The notes: a model not told the origin generated them from the sequence alone. Counted from the first letter of the stretch, positions 50,872-60,550 are shown. The stretch is 64,000 bases of DNA from JAXGMV01 sp040768445 (GCA_040768445.1 JAXGMV010000001.1:1550001-1614000); one strand, 5' to 3'. A program made the numbers and translations.

Positions 50872-52851
50872 ATGATGGTTAATGTCCTTCTGTTGTGTGA
50901 TCCTGATCGAATACCGGCTGGTCTAATGGAAACATTCCAGCAACAACCAGACCTTACCATTCTGCATGGCAGCGGCGATACCGATATTGGTGCCATGGTT
51001 GAAGAAAATCAGCCTTTCATCCTGGTGATTGATGAGGATTCTGCACAATCCATGTTGGCAACAGGGGTTATTGACACAGTAAATGGAGCTGATCATATTC
51101 GTATTGTGGCATTTAGCAGGGCTGAAGGCACTTCACCATTCGAGAATACTTCTCTGCATATCGACCAGGTGATCCCTTTAACAGCAAGTGAACAGGATAT
51201 TTTTGAAGCCATTTCCGATCAGGCGAAGCACCTTCAGGCGTCAGAACCAGCTCCGGAACAGGATTATCTCAGCGGCGTATTACAAAGGCTGGAGCAGGAA
51301 AAGTCGATTGACACAGGCGATGAGCAGTCATCTGATTGGGTGACCGAGCCTGACACTGCTGGACGATTCCTGCATCTTTTCATGGCTGAAGTTGACGCAT
51401 ACGCGTCCCTAATTTTCCACGAAAATCAAGCCTGGGCAGTAGACGGACAATTTCCAAAACAAGATTTCGAACAGCTGGCACAGATCATCAGGACGAACTG
51501 GAACGAATCCAGCAGGCATGACCTGATGAAATACCTGCGATTAAATTCAAACAACAGGCAGTATGCGTTATATGCCAGATCTGTCCGAGCCGGTTTCGTT
51601 CTCGCCGTGTTGTTTGATGTGTATATGCCAATGAACGAGATGCGGGTTCAGACCGATCATCTGGCTAAACGGCTTGATCTGGTTATCTTTAGGCCCCATA
51701 CACCGGCTGCGGTAAAAAGTTCAGGCGTAGTTGAGCATGATGGCATTGAATTTTCCGAATCAGTTCAAGACCCTGTCAGGGTGGATGACCTGCTCAAACT
51801 TAATGACGAACTTGCTGAAGAAAGTAAGGAAAGGGCTGTAACCAGTGAATGGCTGCCTGAAATACCAGTGTCGCCTTCCATAGCTGTCATGCTAGACGGT
51901 GAAAATCAACCAAGTCACGCCCAGGAACTGGATGCTGATTCAACAGCGAGTGCAAATACTGAGGAGTTCTTTCCAGCGCCGGATGCTCGTCAGCTGTTCA
52001 AGAAACTGCGCATCACCCAGCATCATGAGGAAGGTGAACAAACTGAAGCTTACACCCTTTCAGAAGCAGGTGTTGAATGGGTGGACAGGTTGGTCAAGGT
52101 AAAAAGGAGAACCCCAACCTGGATGTCAGATTATTTACACTCTGCCTGGCGCCAGATCAACTCGGCAAAAATACCGGTAAAAGTTGAAAGCCTGGAGACA
52201 CACGAAGTTGATAGTCTGGAACAATTACCTGTACAACCCGCCGCGAGCGATGATACCAGGCTGATAACCACTCGCCCGGATTACCAGGATGACACACTCC
52301 TGCCTTATGGCATCCCGATCGCCTTAAAACTGCCGTGGGAGAAAGTTGAAACCCCAGAGGTCGATGTAAAGACTGAGGGCAGCATCGAACAGGTGCGCTT
52401 TCCTGAAAGCTTGATGCCGACAGCAATGAGCCAGGCAAGCCTGCCACCTGGAGTGAGGCATACTGTCACTTATACCTTCATCCTGATTCCAGACCTTACA
52501 CGCTTCCGCATAACGCCTGAGATAAATCTCGATTTACATGACTGGCTCAGAAAGGTCAGCAATCTTTACAGCTGGTCATTGAGAGAGATTAAAGCTCGTC
52601 CTGATTACCTGCAGTGGATCATCTCCGTACCTTTTGATGTGTCGCAGGGGAAGATCGTAAGGGTGGTCAGGCAGTTCACATCAGAGCAAATAATCAAAAA
52701 ACACCCTCAGTTTAAGGTTGGAAAGAGCCAACGTGATTTCTGGTCTCCTGGTTACCTGGCATTAAAAGGCAGTGAGGGGTTAAGCCAGGAAATGGTTGAG
52801 GATTTTATCCGACAGGTGCGGGAACGATCCACGAACCCTCGCCGGCTATAA
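50872..52851 (+). CDS. Chimeric protein with decayed IS200-type (Y1 transposase-like) domain
   Basis: A 659-residue protein of unknown function. Residues 1-115 look like a receiver-like alpha/beta domain (V-L-L-L-C-D-P-D start, acidic V-I-D-E-D near 57), though the phosphorylation site is unclear. Residues about 116-525 are low-complexity and acidic with a few structured parts. Residues about 528-655 match the IS200/IS605 TnpA fold: F-I-L-I-P-D, D578-Y-L-Q-W-I-I-S-V-P, T-S-E-Q-I-I-K, F-W-S-P-G-Y-L, and E-D-F-I-R-Q-V-R-E-R at the end. The HUH site is Y579-L-Q581 and the catalytic Tyr position is Phe645, so transposition activity is lost. I know of similar domesticated domains in Chloroflexota. 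Confidence 0.72.
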   Translation: MMVNVLLLCDPDRIPAGLMETFQQQPDLTILHGSGDTDIGAMVEENQPFILVIDEDSAQSMLATGVIDTVNGADHIRIVAFSRAEGTSPFENTSLHIDQVIPLTASEQDIFEAISDQAKHLQASEPAPEQDYLSGVLQRLEQEKSIDTGDEQSSDWVTEPDTAGRFLHLFMAEVDAYASLIFHENQAWAVDGQFPKQDFEQLAQIIRTNWNESSRHDLMKYLRLNSNNRQYALYARSVRAGFVLAVLFDVYMPMNEMRVQTDHLAKRLDLVIFRPHTPAAVKSSGVVEHDGIEFSESVQDPVRVDDLLKLNDELAEESKERAVTSEWLPEIPVSPSIAVMLDGENQPSHAQELDADSTASANTEEFFPAPDARQLFKKLRITQHHEEGEQTEAYTLSEAGVEWVDRLVKVKRRTPTWMSDYLHSAWRQINSAKIPVKVESLETHEVDSLEQLPVQPAASDDTRLITTRPDYQDDTLLPYGIPIALKLPWEKVETPEVDVKTEGSIEQVRFPESLMPTAMSQASLPPGVRHTVTYTFILIPDLTRFRITPEINLDLHDWLRKVSNLYSWSLREIKARPDYLQWIISVPFDVSQGKIVRVVRQFTSEQIIKKHPQFKVGKSQRDFWSPGYLALKGSEGLSQEMVEDFIRQVRERSTNPRRL

Positions 52852-52887
52852 CACAAGATTCAAAATGCTGAGAAATGGAGAAATGCA

Positions 52888-55671
52888 ATGCCGCCAACAC
52901 TCTATTTGATTGATGGTCATGCCCTGGCTTACAGAACTTATTTTGCACTCACCGCTGCGGGCGCAGACCGCTGGCGCACTTTAGACGGTGAGCCAACCGC
53001 CGGCACTTATGGCTTTGCCAGCGTATTACTGCGGATATTTGAGCAGGATAAACCGGAGTATCTTGCTGTTGCGTTTGATACAGGAAAGACTTTTCGCGAC
53101 GAACTGTACCCTGAATATAAGGCAACCCGTGAAAAGATGCCTGATGATCTGCGCATACAAATCAAGCGCATCCGGGAGATGGTCGATACTTTTAAAATTC
53201 CCCGGCTGGAGGTGGAAGGTTTTGAGGCGGATGATGTGCTTGGTACCGTTGCCATGCAGGCAGTAGAAAAAGGGTTTGGCGTCAAAATCATTACCGGTGA
53301 TAGGGACTTGCTGCAGCTTGTCACTGACCGCATTTATGTCAATCTTCCTGGCAAGCAGCTCTCTGATGCCTCTGATTACGGCATTCAGGATGTGAAGGAA
53401 TACATGGGTGTGTACCCAAACCAGATTGTGGACTACAAGGCACTGGTTGGCGATGCTTCTGATAATATCCCTGGTGTGAAAGGTGTTGGTGATAAAACAG
53501 CCGTTTCACTGTTTGAAAGCTACCCGGATCTTGATACAGTTTATCAGCACCTTGAGGAACTGCCCGCAAGGGTGAAGAATAAACTCGAGTCGGATAAGGA
53601 AGCTGCTTACCTCAGCCGTGACCTTGCCCGCATCCGCCTGGATGTGCCAATCCGCCTGGAACTGGATAAGGCGCGCACCAATCAATACAAACCTGATGAG
53701 GTGATCAAGCTGTTTAAGAAACTTGAATTCAAAACTCTCATCAGCAAGTTTCAGAATATTGCCGGTGTTTCTGGTGTGCTTCTTCCAGATTCCCAGATGA
53801 ATTTATTCGATCAAGCAGTGACAAACATTTCACTTCCAGCGGAGTACCAGCCAAAGTATACAGTTGTTGACTCACCCAACGCAATGAGCGACTTGAGAAA
53901 GGTACTTGAGAAATCACCTGTCATTGCCTTTGATACCGAAACGACATCAACCGACCCCCTGACTGCTGAGCTGGTGGGAATTTCACTGGCCGTAAAACCT
54001 GGTGAAGCTTTTTACATCCCGCTTGGACATAAAACTGGCAGTTCGCAATTGGAAATCTCAGAGGTTATTGAGGCACTGAGACCCATTTTCACTGACCCGT
54101 CAAAAGAACTGGTCGGTCATAACCTGAAATTTGATGGGCATTTGCTGGCAAATTATGGACTGGTGATTCCACGTTATACCTTTGATACCATGATCGCTGA
54201 GTGGCTGGTCGATCCAGCTTCGCACAGCCTGGGTTTGAAGGAAATGGCTGACAGGTATTTGAACATTGAGATGACCCATATTGAGGAACTGATAGGTAAG
54301 GGGAAAAACCAGGTCAACATGTCTGCTGTTTCGGTTGAAAAGGCTGCACCGTATGCATCGGCAGATGCCGAAGTAACACTTCAGCTTCGACCGGTATTGA
54401 CTGAAAAACTCAAAGCGCAGCAAGAAGTGGACTTGCTCAACGAGATAGAGATGCCCCTCATCGCGGTTCTAGCGGAGATGGAGCGCATCGGCATTGCGGT
54501 AAACAAGCCGTTCTTCTCAAAAATGTCCGCAGAGTTATCCAGCCGGCTCAATGAAATTGAGTCTTTGGTGATTGATACGGTTGGCTATAACTTCAATCTC
54601 AACTCCACTCAGCAGCTATCAAAAGCGTTGTTTGAAACCCTGAAATTAAGCCCGCCTGACCGACGGTTTAAGACCGCCAGTGGTTTTTATTCCACATCCG
54701 CAGAAGTGCTTGAGCAGATCAGGCATGAGCACGATATCATCGACTGGCTTTTGGAATACCGTGAACTGTCAAAATTGAAATCAACTTATGTTGACACCCT
54801 TCCTCTGCAGATCAATCCCAACACCAATCGAATCCATACCACCTTTAACCAGATTGGCTCTGTCACTGGTAGGTTGGCTTCAGCCAACCCTAACCTGCAG
54901 AATATCCCCACACGCACCGAGATTGGCAGGTTGGTGCGGCAGGCATTTGTCGCCGACCCGGGCAACCTTTTACTGGCTGTTGATTATTCCCAGATTGAAC
55001 TGCGCATTGTGGCACACATGTCAGGCGACGACTCCATGCTTGCTGCCTTCAGGGCAGGACAGGATATCCATGCTGCTACTGCTGCAGCAGTGTTTGGCAT
55101 TCCGATTGAACAGGTGACAAAAGACCAGCGCCGTCAGGCAAAGGCTATTAACTTCGGCTTGATCTACGGCATGAGCGCATTTGGTTTGAGCAATGCCACT
55201 GATATGACACTGGCTGAATCTGAGAATTTTGTTAAAACTTACTTTCAACAGTTCCCGGGTGTTAAGGACTACCTTGACGGCATACGGCTGCTGGCAGCAA
55301 GGCAGGGCTATGTTGAAACCCTGCTGGGCCGTAGGAGATATTTCCCGAACTTGCAAAATCCCAAGAACGTCAACTTGAAAAACCGTGAGGAACGTGAAGC
55401 GATCAACGCACCTATTCAGGGAACAGCGGCTGACATTATCAAGATCAGTATGATCAATATGATGCCCAGGCTAAAGGCTGAGGGATTGCAGGCGCGCATG
55501 CTGCTGCAGGTACATGACGAATTGATTTTTGAACTGCCTGAGGACGAACTAACAAAAACCGCCTCAGTGGTGCAGGATTTGATGGAAAATGCCTTCAGTA
55601 TTTCAATACCCCTGGAAACTGATGCGCGATATGGTAACAATTGGGGTGAGATGAAACCGCTTGGTGAATAA
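52888..55671 (+). CDS. polA: DNA polymerase I
   Basis: A 927-residue repair and Okazaki-fragment polymerase. It has the 5'-3' exonuclease domain (1-about 300, with G-D-R-D-L-L-Q-L), a 3'-5' proofreading domain that keeps D-T-E-T near 349, and the palm/fingers/thumb with D-Y-S-Q-I-E-L-R, R-R-Q-A-K-A-I-N-F-G-L-I-Y-G and the Q-V-H-D-E-L motif C. Proofreading residues look intact, unlike Thermus enzymes. It is complete and typical. Confidence 0.95.
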   Translation: MPPTLYLIDGHALAYRTYFALTAAGADRWRTLDGEPTAGTYGFASVLLRIFEQDKPEYLAVAFDTGKTFRDELYPEYKATREKMPDDLRIQIKRIREMVDTFKIPRLEVEGFEADDVLGTVAMQAVEKGFGVKIITGDRDLLQLVTDRIYVNLPGKQLSDASDYGIQDVKEYMGVYPNQIVDYKALVGDASDNIPGVKGVGDKTAVSLFESYPDLDTVYQHLEELPARVKNKLESDKEAAYLSRDLARIRLDVPIRLELDKARTNQYKPDEVIKLFKKLEFKTLISKFQNIAGVSGVLLPDSQMNLFDQAVTNISLPAEYQPKYTVVDSPNAMSDLRKVLEKSPVIAFDTETTSTDPLTAELVGISLAVKPGEAFYIPLGHKTGSSQLEISEVIEALRPIFTDPSKELVGHNLKFDGHLLANYGLVIPRYTFDTMIAEWLVDPASHSLGLKEMADRYLNIEMTHIEELIGKGKNQVNMSAVSVEKAAPYASADAEVTLQLRPVLTEKLKAQQEVDLLNEIEMPLIAVLAEMERIGIAVNKPFFSKMSAELSSRLNEIESLVIDTVGYNFNLNSTQQLSKALFETLKLSPPDRRFKTASGFYSTSAEVLEQIRHEHDIIDWLLEYRELSKLKSTYVDTLPLQINPNTNRIHTTFNQIGSVTGRLASANPNLQNIPTRTEIGRLVRQAFVADPGNLLLAVDYSQIELRIVAHMSGDDSMLAAFRAGQDIHAATAAAVFGIPIEQVTKDQRRQAKAINFGLIYGMSAFGLSNATDMTLAESENFVKTYFQQFPGVKDYLDGIRLLAARQGYVETLLGRRRYFPNLQNPKNVNLKNREEREAINAPIQGTAADIIKISMINMMPRLKAEGLQARMLLQVHDELIFELPEDELTKTASVVQDLMENAFSISIPLETDARYGNNWGEMKPLGE

Positions 55672-55779
55672 TTCAGGTTGCACTGAAAGTCACAATCAGA
55701 TACTATTGGAGTGTTTACATCACAATTTCTGGTTGATATATTGAGACTAAAATTGCAGTTGACCTCCTAAGGGGAATGG

Positions 55780-56394
55780 ATGACCATGAACGAGGAAAGC
55801 CTCATAACTGATGCGAAACAGGGCGACCTGCAGGCATTTAATCGCCTGGTGCTGGCTTACCAGGATCAGGTATTCAATGTGGCGTACCGCATCCTTTCTG
55901 ACGCCAACGCTGCGGAAGATGCTGCTCAGAACACCTTTCTTACGGCGTTCCGCAAGCTCAACACCTTTCGCGGCGGTTCATTCAAATCATGGATACTGAC
56001 CATTGTGACACATACCTGCTATGATGAACTGCGCCTGCTCAAAAGGCGCCCAACTACGCCGCTTGAACCGGTGATGCAGGACACTGACGAAGAATTTGAT
56101 TCACCAGCCTGGCTGGCATCAGATGATCCCTCGCCTGAGGAAAACAGCATGCTCAACGACCTGGAGCAGGCTATTCAGCATTGTCTGGATGATTTGCCTG
56201 AGGATTTCCGCGCGGTCGTGGTGCTGGTTGATGTAGAAGGCCTTGATTACCAGTCTGTTTCGGAGGTAGCCCACAAACCGATAGGAACCATCAAGAGCCG
56301 TCTGGCGCGTGCGCGTCTGAAGATGCGCGACTGTCTTCAGGGTTTTGGGGAACTAATTCCTGACCAATTTCGTCTTGATAGAGAGGCAGCATGA
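55780..56394 (+). CDS. ECF-type RNA polymerase sigma factor
   Basis: A 204-residue sigma-70 family factor with region 2 (F-N-V-A-Y-R-I-L-S-D-A-N-A-A-E-D-A-A-Q near 25-45) and region 4 (Y-Q-S-V-S-E-V-A-H-K-P-I-G-T-I-K-S-R near 165-185), joined by an acidic linker. It recruits RNA polymerase to stress or envelope promoters. AAGGGG lies upstream. It overlaps the anti-sigma gene by 4 bases. Its target promoters are not evident here. Confidence 0.9.
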   Translation: MTMNEESLITDAKQGDLQAFNRLVLAYQDQVFNVAYRILSDANAAEDAAQNTFLTAFRKLNTFRGGSFKSWILTIVTHTCYDELRLLKRRPTTPLEPVMQDTDEEFDSPAWLASDDPSPEENSMLNDLEQAIQHCLDDLPEDFRAVVVLVDVEGLDYQSVSEVAHKPIGTIKSRLARARLKMRDCLQGFGELIPDQFRLDREAA

Positions 56395-57281
56395 TGAGTG
56401 ATCAGGAGCATTTGAGTGAAAAACAATGGTATCAACTCTCGTCTTATTTGGATGGGCAACTAAACGACCGGGAAAGAAAAGCAATTGAAGATCAGTTGGT
56501 TTCTGACTCGCAGCTGCAGCATGCATACACTGTCCTCAAACAAAATCGTGCACTTCTTCAAAATCTTCCGCGCAAAAGAGCGCCGCGCAATTTTACTTTG
56601 ACTGCCGAGATGGTCGGACAAAAAAAACAAACAAATAACCGATGGCTGTTGTTCCCGGCATTAAGTTTTGCCTCCGTTATCTCGCTGGCTTTGATTATCC
56701 TTACTTTTGTTTTGCAGCCAACGGTTGGTGGTACACCCAACCTGGCAGCACTCCCATCAGCAGAAATGGCTGTACAAAGCGATGCAACTGCCGAAGACGG
56801 ATCTGTACCACCCCTTATTTACTGGGGGGGCTATCAAGCGCCGGCTTATGGTTATGGCGGGTCGCCTTTAGTGGGCAAGGGTGGTGGTTCTGATATACCC
56901 GTTGGGACAATGATGATGGAAGAACAGTCAGCCGTGCCAGAAATTGGTATGCCCGTGGTTGAAGCGGAGCAAGCTCCATTGGAGAGCCAATTATCCGTTC
57001 CAGCGCCATCAGAAGAAGACAAAAAAGCAGAAAGTGAAGTTGAGGGATCTCAACAAGGTGAAGCGTCGCAAGGAAACCTGATACTGGGTTTGCCCCCGGT
57101 GGAAGATCGTGGTCAGCAGACCGCATCGGACAATCGGGATGTTGCATCAACCAGCACTGCCACGCAGGATGCCAGAGCATCACTGCAGTGGTGGATTATC
57201 AGAGGCGCGCTGCTCATCATTGCCCTCTTGAGTGCTTATGCTGCTTACCGCTTGTGGAAACGGCGGCATGAATTGATCTGA
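56391..57281 (+). CDS. Anti-sigma factor-like membrane protein
   Basis: A 296-residue protein encoded directly after the ECF sigma gene with a 4-base overlap (a second ATG at 56394 is possible). Residues about 1-75 are the cytoplasmic anti-sigma-like region (L-S-S-Y-L-D-G-Q-L near 16-24) without the H-x3-C-x2-C zinc motif. Membrane span 1 is at 86-108. A Gly/Ser/Pro-rich and acidic outside part of about 150 residues follows, then a second span at about 265-285 with a basic tail. A regulated proteolysis scheme is likely but not shown. Confidence 0.82.
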   Translation: MMSDQEHLSEKQWYQLSSYLDGQLNDRERKAIEDQLVSDSQLQHAYTVLKQNRALLQNLPRKRAPRNFTLTAEMVGQKKQTNNRWLLFPALSFASVISLALIILTFVLQPTVGGTPNLAALPSAEMAVQSDATAEDGSVPPLIYWGGYQAPAYGYGGSPLVGKGGGSDIPVGTMMMEEQSAVPEIGMPVVEAEQAPLESQLSVPAPSEEDKKAESEVEGSQQGEASQGNLILGLPPVEDRGQQTASDNRDVASTSTATQDARASLQWWIIRGALLIIALLSAYAAYRLWKRRHELI

Positions 57282-57300
57282 GTCCAAAAATAAAATCAAT

Positions 57301-57340
57301 AAGTGCAGTCACTTTAAATAAATGTGACTGCACTTTTTTT
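57301..57340 (+). terminator. Rho-independent terminator of the sigma operon
   Basis: A perfect 12-base-pair stem (57301-57312 with 57324-57335, AAGTGCAGTCAC arms), 11-base loop and seven T. Confidence 0.9.
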
Positions 57341-57357
57341 ATGTGTTTCTTTTCCGT

Positions 57358-57951
57358 TTACCCAAAAGATGGGTGAGTTGGAGATGGCTGACATATTATC
57401 TCAAGAATTCTCAACGCAAAAAAGTCCTGGGCATTGGCTGGTTTGATGATCACAGCTGTATCACAACCGCGGCTGCTGCCGGCGATGACCAGGATTGGCT
57501 CGTCAGTTCTAACCAGGCCTGCATCTGCAGCCATCATGGAAATTTCACAAACAACCTTAAAACCCTCGCCCTGTATGCGCAGAACTGATGCAATAATCTC
57601 GTCCAGCTGGTAGGTCTCAAATTTGCGCCGTACAGCCCTGTTGACACCGCCCAATGCATGCTGGCAGGTGAGTATTTTCGCCCCTGCTTTTTCAAGTTTT
57701 TGCCGGTTCTCTTGTGTCAGCTCCTGTCTATCAGGCTCCTTGAAACCAGTTGAGTGAGTGACTGCGACGATCTTGAAATCCGGATTCAAGGACGCTGCTT
57801 TTATGGCTGTGTTTCCGCTGGTGGTGGCGATTAGTGCAGATTTAATGTTGAGCTCACGTGCCCGCTTGAAACCAGCTGCCAGTGCAGTGTCTGAATTATC
57901 ACTGCCAGGTTGTGAAAAAAGTATGGACGATATCGTCAATTCGTTACTCAT
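57358..57951 (-). CDS. Stand-alone pyruvate-kinase C-terminal-domain-like protein
   Basis: A 197-residue protein that matches the pyruvate kinase alpha/beta (C-terminal, allosteric) domain fold without the catalytic barrel: A-L-I-A-T-T-S-G-N-T-A near 40-50 and V-V-A-V-T-H-S-T-G-F near 60-69. Pyruvate kinase activity is therefore not expected. Relatives occur in archaea and some bacteria with unknown roles. The end of the protein (P-T-H-P-S-F-G) is close to the sigma operon terminator. Function unknown. Confidence 0.75.
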   Translation of the reverse strand: MSNELTISSILFSQPGSDNSDTALAAGFKRARELNIKSALIATTSGNTAIKAASLNPDFKIVAVTHSTGFKEPDRQELTQENRQKLEKAGAKILTCQHALGGVNRAVRRKFETYQLDEIIASVLRIQGEGFKVVCEISMMAADAGLVRTDEPILVIAGSSRGCDTAVIIKPANAQDFFALRILEIICQPSPTHPSFG

Positions 57952-58123
57952 GTAAATCCTCCTTGTGTAAGGCGCTCCCTATAGGACTTGCCTGTTGAAG
58001 CTTGGTTTATCTTTATTATAATAAATGCTGTAGATAAGATTGGAAAGCATCTGCAGGCTTTTTTATCTCAAGCCTGGACAAAAATTATTCTGTGGTCTTT
58101 TGAAAAAGTGATGAAAAACGCTA

Positions 58124-58132
58124 TGCTATAAT
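58124..58132 (+). promoter_or_regulatory. Extended -10 promoter of ftsK
   Basis: TGCTATAAT is a perfect extended -10 (TGn plus TATAAT), 38 bases before the GTG start of ftsK. A TTGAAA at 58100 is 21 bases away, too far to matter much. Confidence 0.5.
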
Positions 58133-58170
58133 CAGAACAAGAATTCAATTAACAGGCTCTCAGAGGACAA

Positions 58171-60534
58171 GTGGCAAAAACTCCCACAAAAACACGCTCA
58201 ACCCGCAAAACAGGACAGAGCACAAAATCCGTTTCCCGTAAATCTGCGACAAGTACCAGAAAACCAGCTGCACGGCAATCTTCTGCGCGCCGGAAAAGTA
58301 CAAAGAAATCAACTCTCGAAATGAAATCTATTTCTCCAGAGCGAAAAACTGATGTAGCTGGAGTGCTGATCGGCCTGGTAGGTATTTTGTCTTTGTTGAG
58401 TTTTATACCCATGAGATCGCCGCAGGGCACAGGTGTACTGGTAAATCCACTGTCTGTAGCATTTGGTTGGGGAGCAATAATCTTTCCAATCCTGCTTTTA
58501 GGCATGTCCATTTGGATACTGGTCAGGCAGTTTGAGCGCATTCCAGCACTGACAGCTGAACGGGTTGTAGGCCTGGCACTTTTGTTTTTGAACGTTATCG
58601 TTTGGATACAACTATTTACTCGTGCCGGCTGGATTGGTGAACGAGGTGGTGGTTGGTTTGGACAGAACATTGAAGGCGGCCTTGTTAATGCATTAGGCAT
58701 CCTGGGCGCCATCATTGCCTTGCTGGCATGGCTGATGATCGGTCTCACCTTCCTGTTTGATCTCTCAGTGCCAGATCTCGTCAATCGCATCAGTGATACC
58801 ATTGCCAGTTTTTTTCACAGGCTCAAGTCAGGCAAGCAGGCTGCTGCACCTGAACGGGAACATCAGCGTGAATACAAATCATTAAATGTAGAAACTGAAC
58901 TGCCGAGGGCGTTCAAGCCGTTAAACCCTACAAAGGAAACTGTTCATAAAGTAGCCCCAAGGCAGGTACCGGCTGCTGCACCTCAAAACCTTGATGCGAA
59001 AAAGACAGCTGGCACAGAAACATCTTATGCCAGCGAGTCATCAGGTGGTAAAACAGACTGGCATATGCCTGATATGATGAAACTATTCGACCCGGCTTCA
59101 CCGGTTTTCATACAGTCCTCAATTGACAAAGAGCGAGCCAAATTGATTGAAGACACACTTGCTTCTTTTGGCGTTCCAGCGCATGTGACTGAAATCCAGC
59201 ATGGACCAACAGTCACTATGTTCGGTGTTGAGCCGGATTTTGTTGAAACCCGCAGCGGCAGGACGCGTGTGCGCGTCAGTAAAATTACCACTTTAATTGA
59301 TGACCTGGCGCTTGCATTGGCAGCGCCTTCGATACGCATCCAGGCGCCTGTGCCAGGACGTAATTTTGTTGGCATCGAAGTCCCAAATACTGAAATTGGG
59401 CGTGTTTCCCTGCGTGAGATCCTTGAAAGTGATGCATACCGGAAAAAGAGGGTGCCGCTATCTATTGCCCTTGGCAAAAATGTCTCAGGCAAACCGGTGG
59501 TTGTTGACCTTGCCAGCCTGCCGCATTTGTTGATTGCCGGTACAACAGGCTCGGGTAAGTCGGTCTGTATCAACTCAATACTATCCTGCCTGCTGTTAAA
59601 CAATTCACCGCGTGATTTGCGCATGGTGTTGGTTGACCCCAAGCGGGTTGAATTGACGGGATACAACGGCATCCCCCACCTTCTCGGACCTGTTGTCACC
59701 AATTCAGAGCACGTCATTGGTGCACTGCAGTGGATGCAGCGCGAAATGGACAGCCGCTACCAGCGTTTTGCAAAAACAGGTGTCCGAAATATTGAAGACT
59801 ACAATAAAAAGGTGCCGGAAGATCACCTGCCATATTATGTCGTGATCATTGATGAGCTGGCAGACCTGATGATGATGGCGCCGGATGAGACCGAGCGCGC
59901 GATTACCCGCCTGGCTCAGCTAGCACGGGCAACCGGTATTCACCTCATCCTGGCGACACAAAGACCGTCGGTGGATGTTGTGACAGGCTTGATCAAAGCC
60001 AACTTCCCTGCACGCATTGCCTTTGCCGTGGCAAGCGGCGTCGACAGCCGTGTCATCCTTGATCAGCCAGGCGCTGAGCGCTTGCTCGGCAGGGGTGACA
60101 TGCTCTACCAGGCGCCAGATGCGCCTGGACCTGTCAGGCTGCAGGGTGTATATGTCTCAGACAACGAAATTCAACTGCTGGTTGATCACTGGCGTTTTGA
60201 AGGTAGTTCGCCCGAACGTTCAGCCGATGGCAGCGATGCAATGGAAGTAGATATGCTGCCAAGAGGTGTACCTTTGAAGCAGGCACCACTTTGGGAGGAA
60301 ATGAAAGAGCAAAGTGAAGGCGATCCGCTGCTGCCTGAAGCGATTGACCTGGTACGCCGGGAGGGCAGAGCTTCGATTACCATGCTGCAGCGCCGCATGC
60401 GCGTGGGTTATACACGCGCTGCGCGGCTCGTGGATGCGATGGAGGATAAAGGGATTATCAGCCCCGCGCTGCCCAACTCACAGACGCGTGAAGTACTGGA
60501 TTACGGTCAGGCTGGTCCGCCGGCTGAAGAATAA
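58171..60534 (+). CDS. ftsK: DNA translocase FtsK/SpoIIIE
   Basis: A 787-residue septal DNA pump that clears chromosome ends before cell division. The N-terminus is Lys/Arg/Ser-rich (residues 1-50), followed by about four membrane spans (near 60-205), a short linker, and the ATPase motor with Walker A G-T-T-G-S-G-K-S near 457-464 and Walker B V-V-I-I-D-E-L-A-D-L. The C-terminal winged-helix gamma domain (Q-R-R-M-R-V-G-Y-T-R-A-A-R-L-V-D) binds orienting sequences. The start is GTG with AGAGGA upstream. Confidence 0.93.
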   Translation: MAKTPTKTRSTRKTGQSTKSVSRKSATSTRKPAARQSSARRKSTKKSTLEMKSISPERKTDVAGVLIGLVGILSLLSFIPMRSPQGTGVLVNPLSVAFGWGAIIFPILLLGMSIWILVRQFERIPALTAERVVGLALLFLNVIVWIQLFTRAGWIGERGGGWFGQNIEGGLVNALGILGAIIALLAWLMIGLTFLFDLSVPDLVNRISDTIASFFHRLKSGKQAAAPEREHQREYKSLNVETELPRAFKPLNPTKETVHKVAPRQVPAAAPQNLDAKKTAGTETSYASESSGGKTDWHMPDMMKLFDPASPVFIQSSIDKERAKLIEDTLASFGVPAHVTEIQHGPTVTMFGVEPDFVETRSGRTRVRVSKITTLIDDLALALAAPSIRIQAPVPGRNFVGIEVPNTEIGRVSLREILESDAYRKKRVPLSIALGKNVSGKPVVVDLASLPHLLIAGTTGSGKSVCINSILSCLLLNNSPRDLRMVLVDPKRVELTGYNGIPHLLGPVVTNSEHVIGALQWMQREMDSRYQRFAKTGVRNIEDYNKKVPEDHLPYYVVIIDELADLMMMAPDETERAITRLAQLARATGIHLILATQRPSVDVVTGLIKANFPARIAFAVASGVDSRVILDQPGAERLLGRGDMLYQAPDAPGPVRLQGVYVSDNEIQLLVDHWRFEGSSPERSADGSDAMEVDMLPRGVPLKQAPLWEEMKEQSEGDPLLPEAIDLVRREGRASITMLQRRMRVGYTRAARLVDAMEDKGIISPALPNSQTREVLDYGQAGPPAEE

Positions 60535-60550
60535 GCCTAAAAGCATATTT

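Noticed and set aside
58149..58802. Open frame of 217 codons on the minus strand
   Set aside because: Antisense to the N-terminal part of ftsK; no motif or ribosome site.
59025..59717. Open frame of 230 codons on the minus strand
   Set aside because: Antisense to the FtsK motor domain; Ser/Arg-rich composition typical of a mirrored frame.
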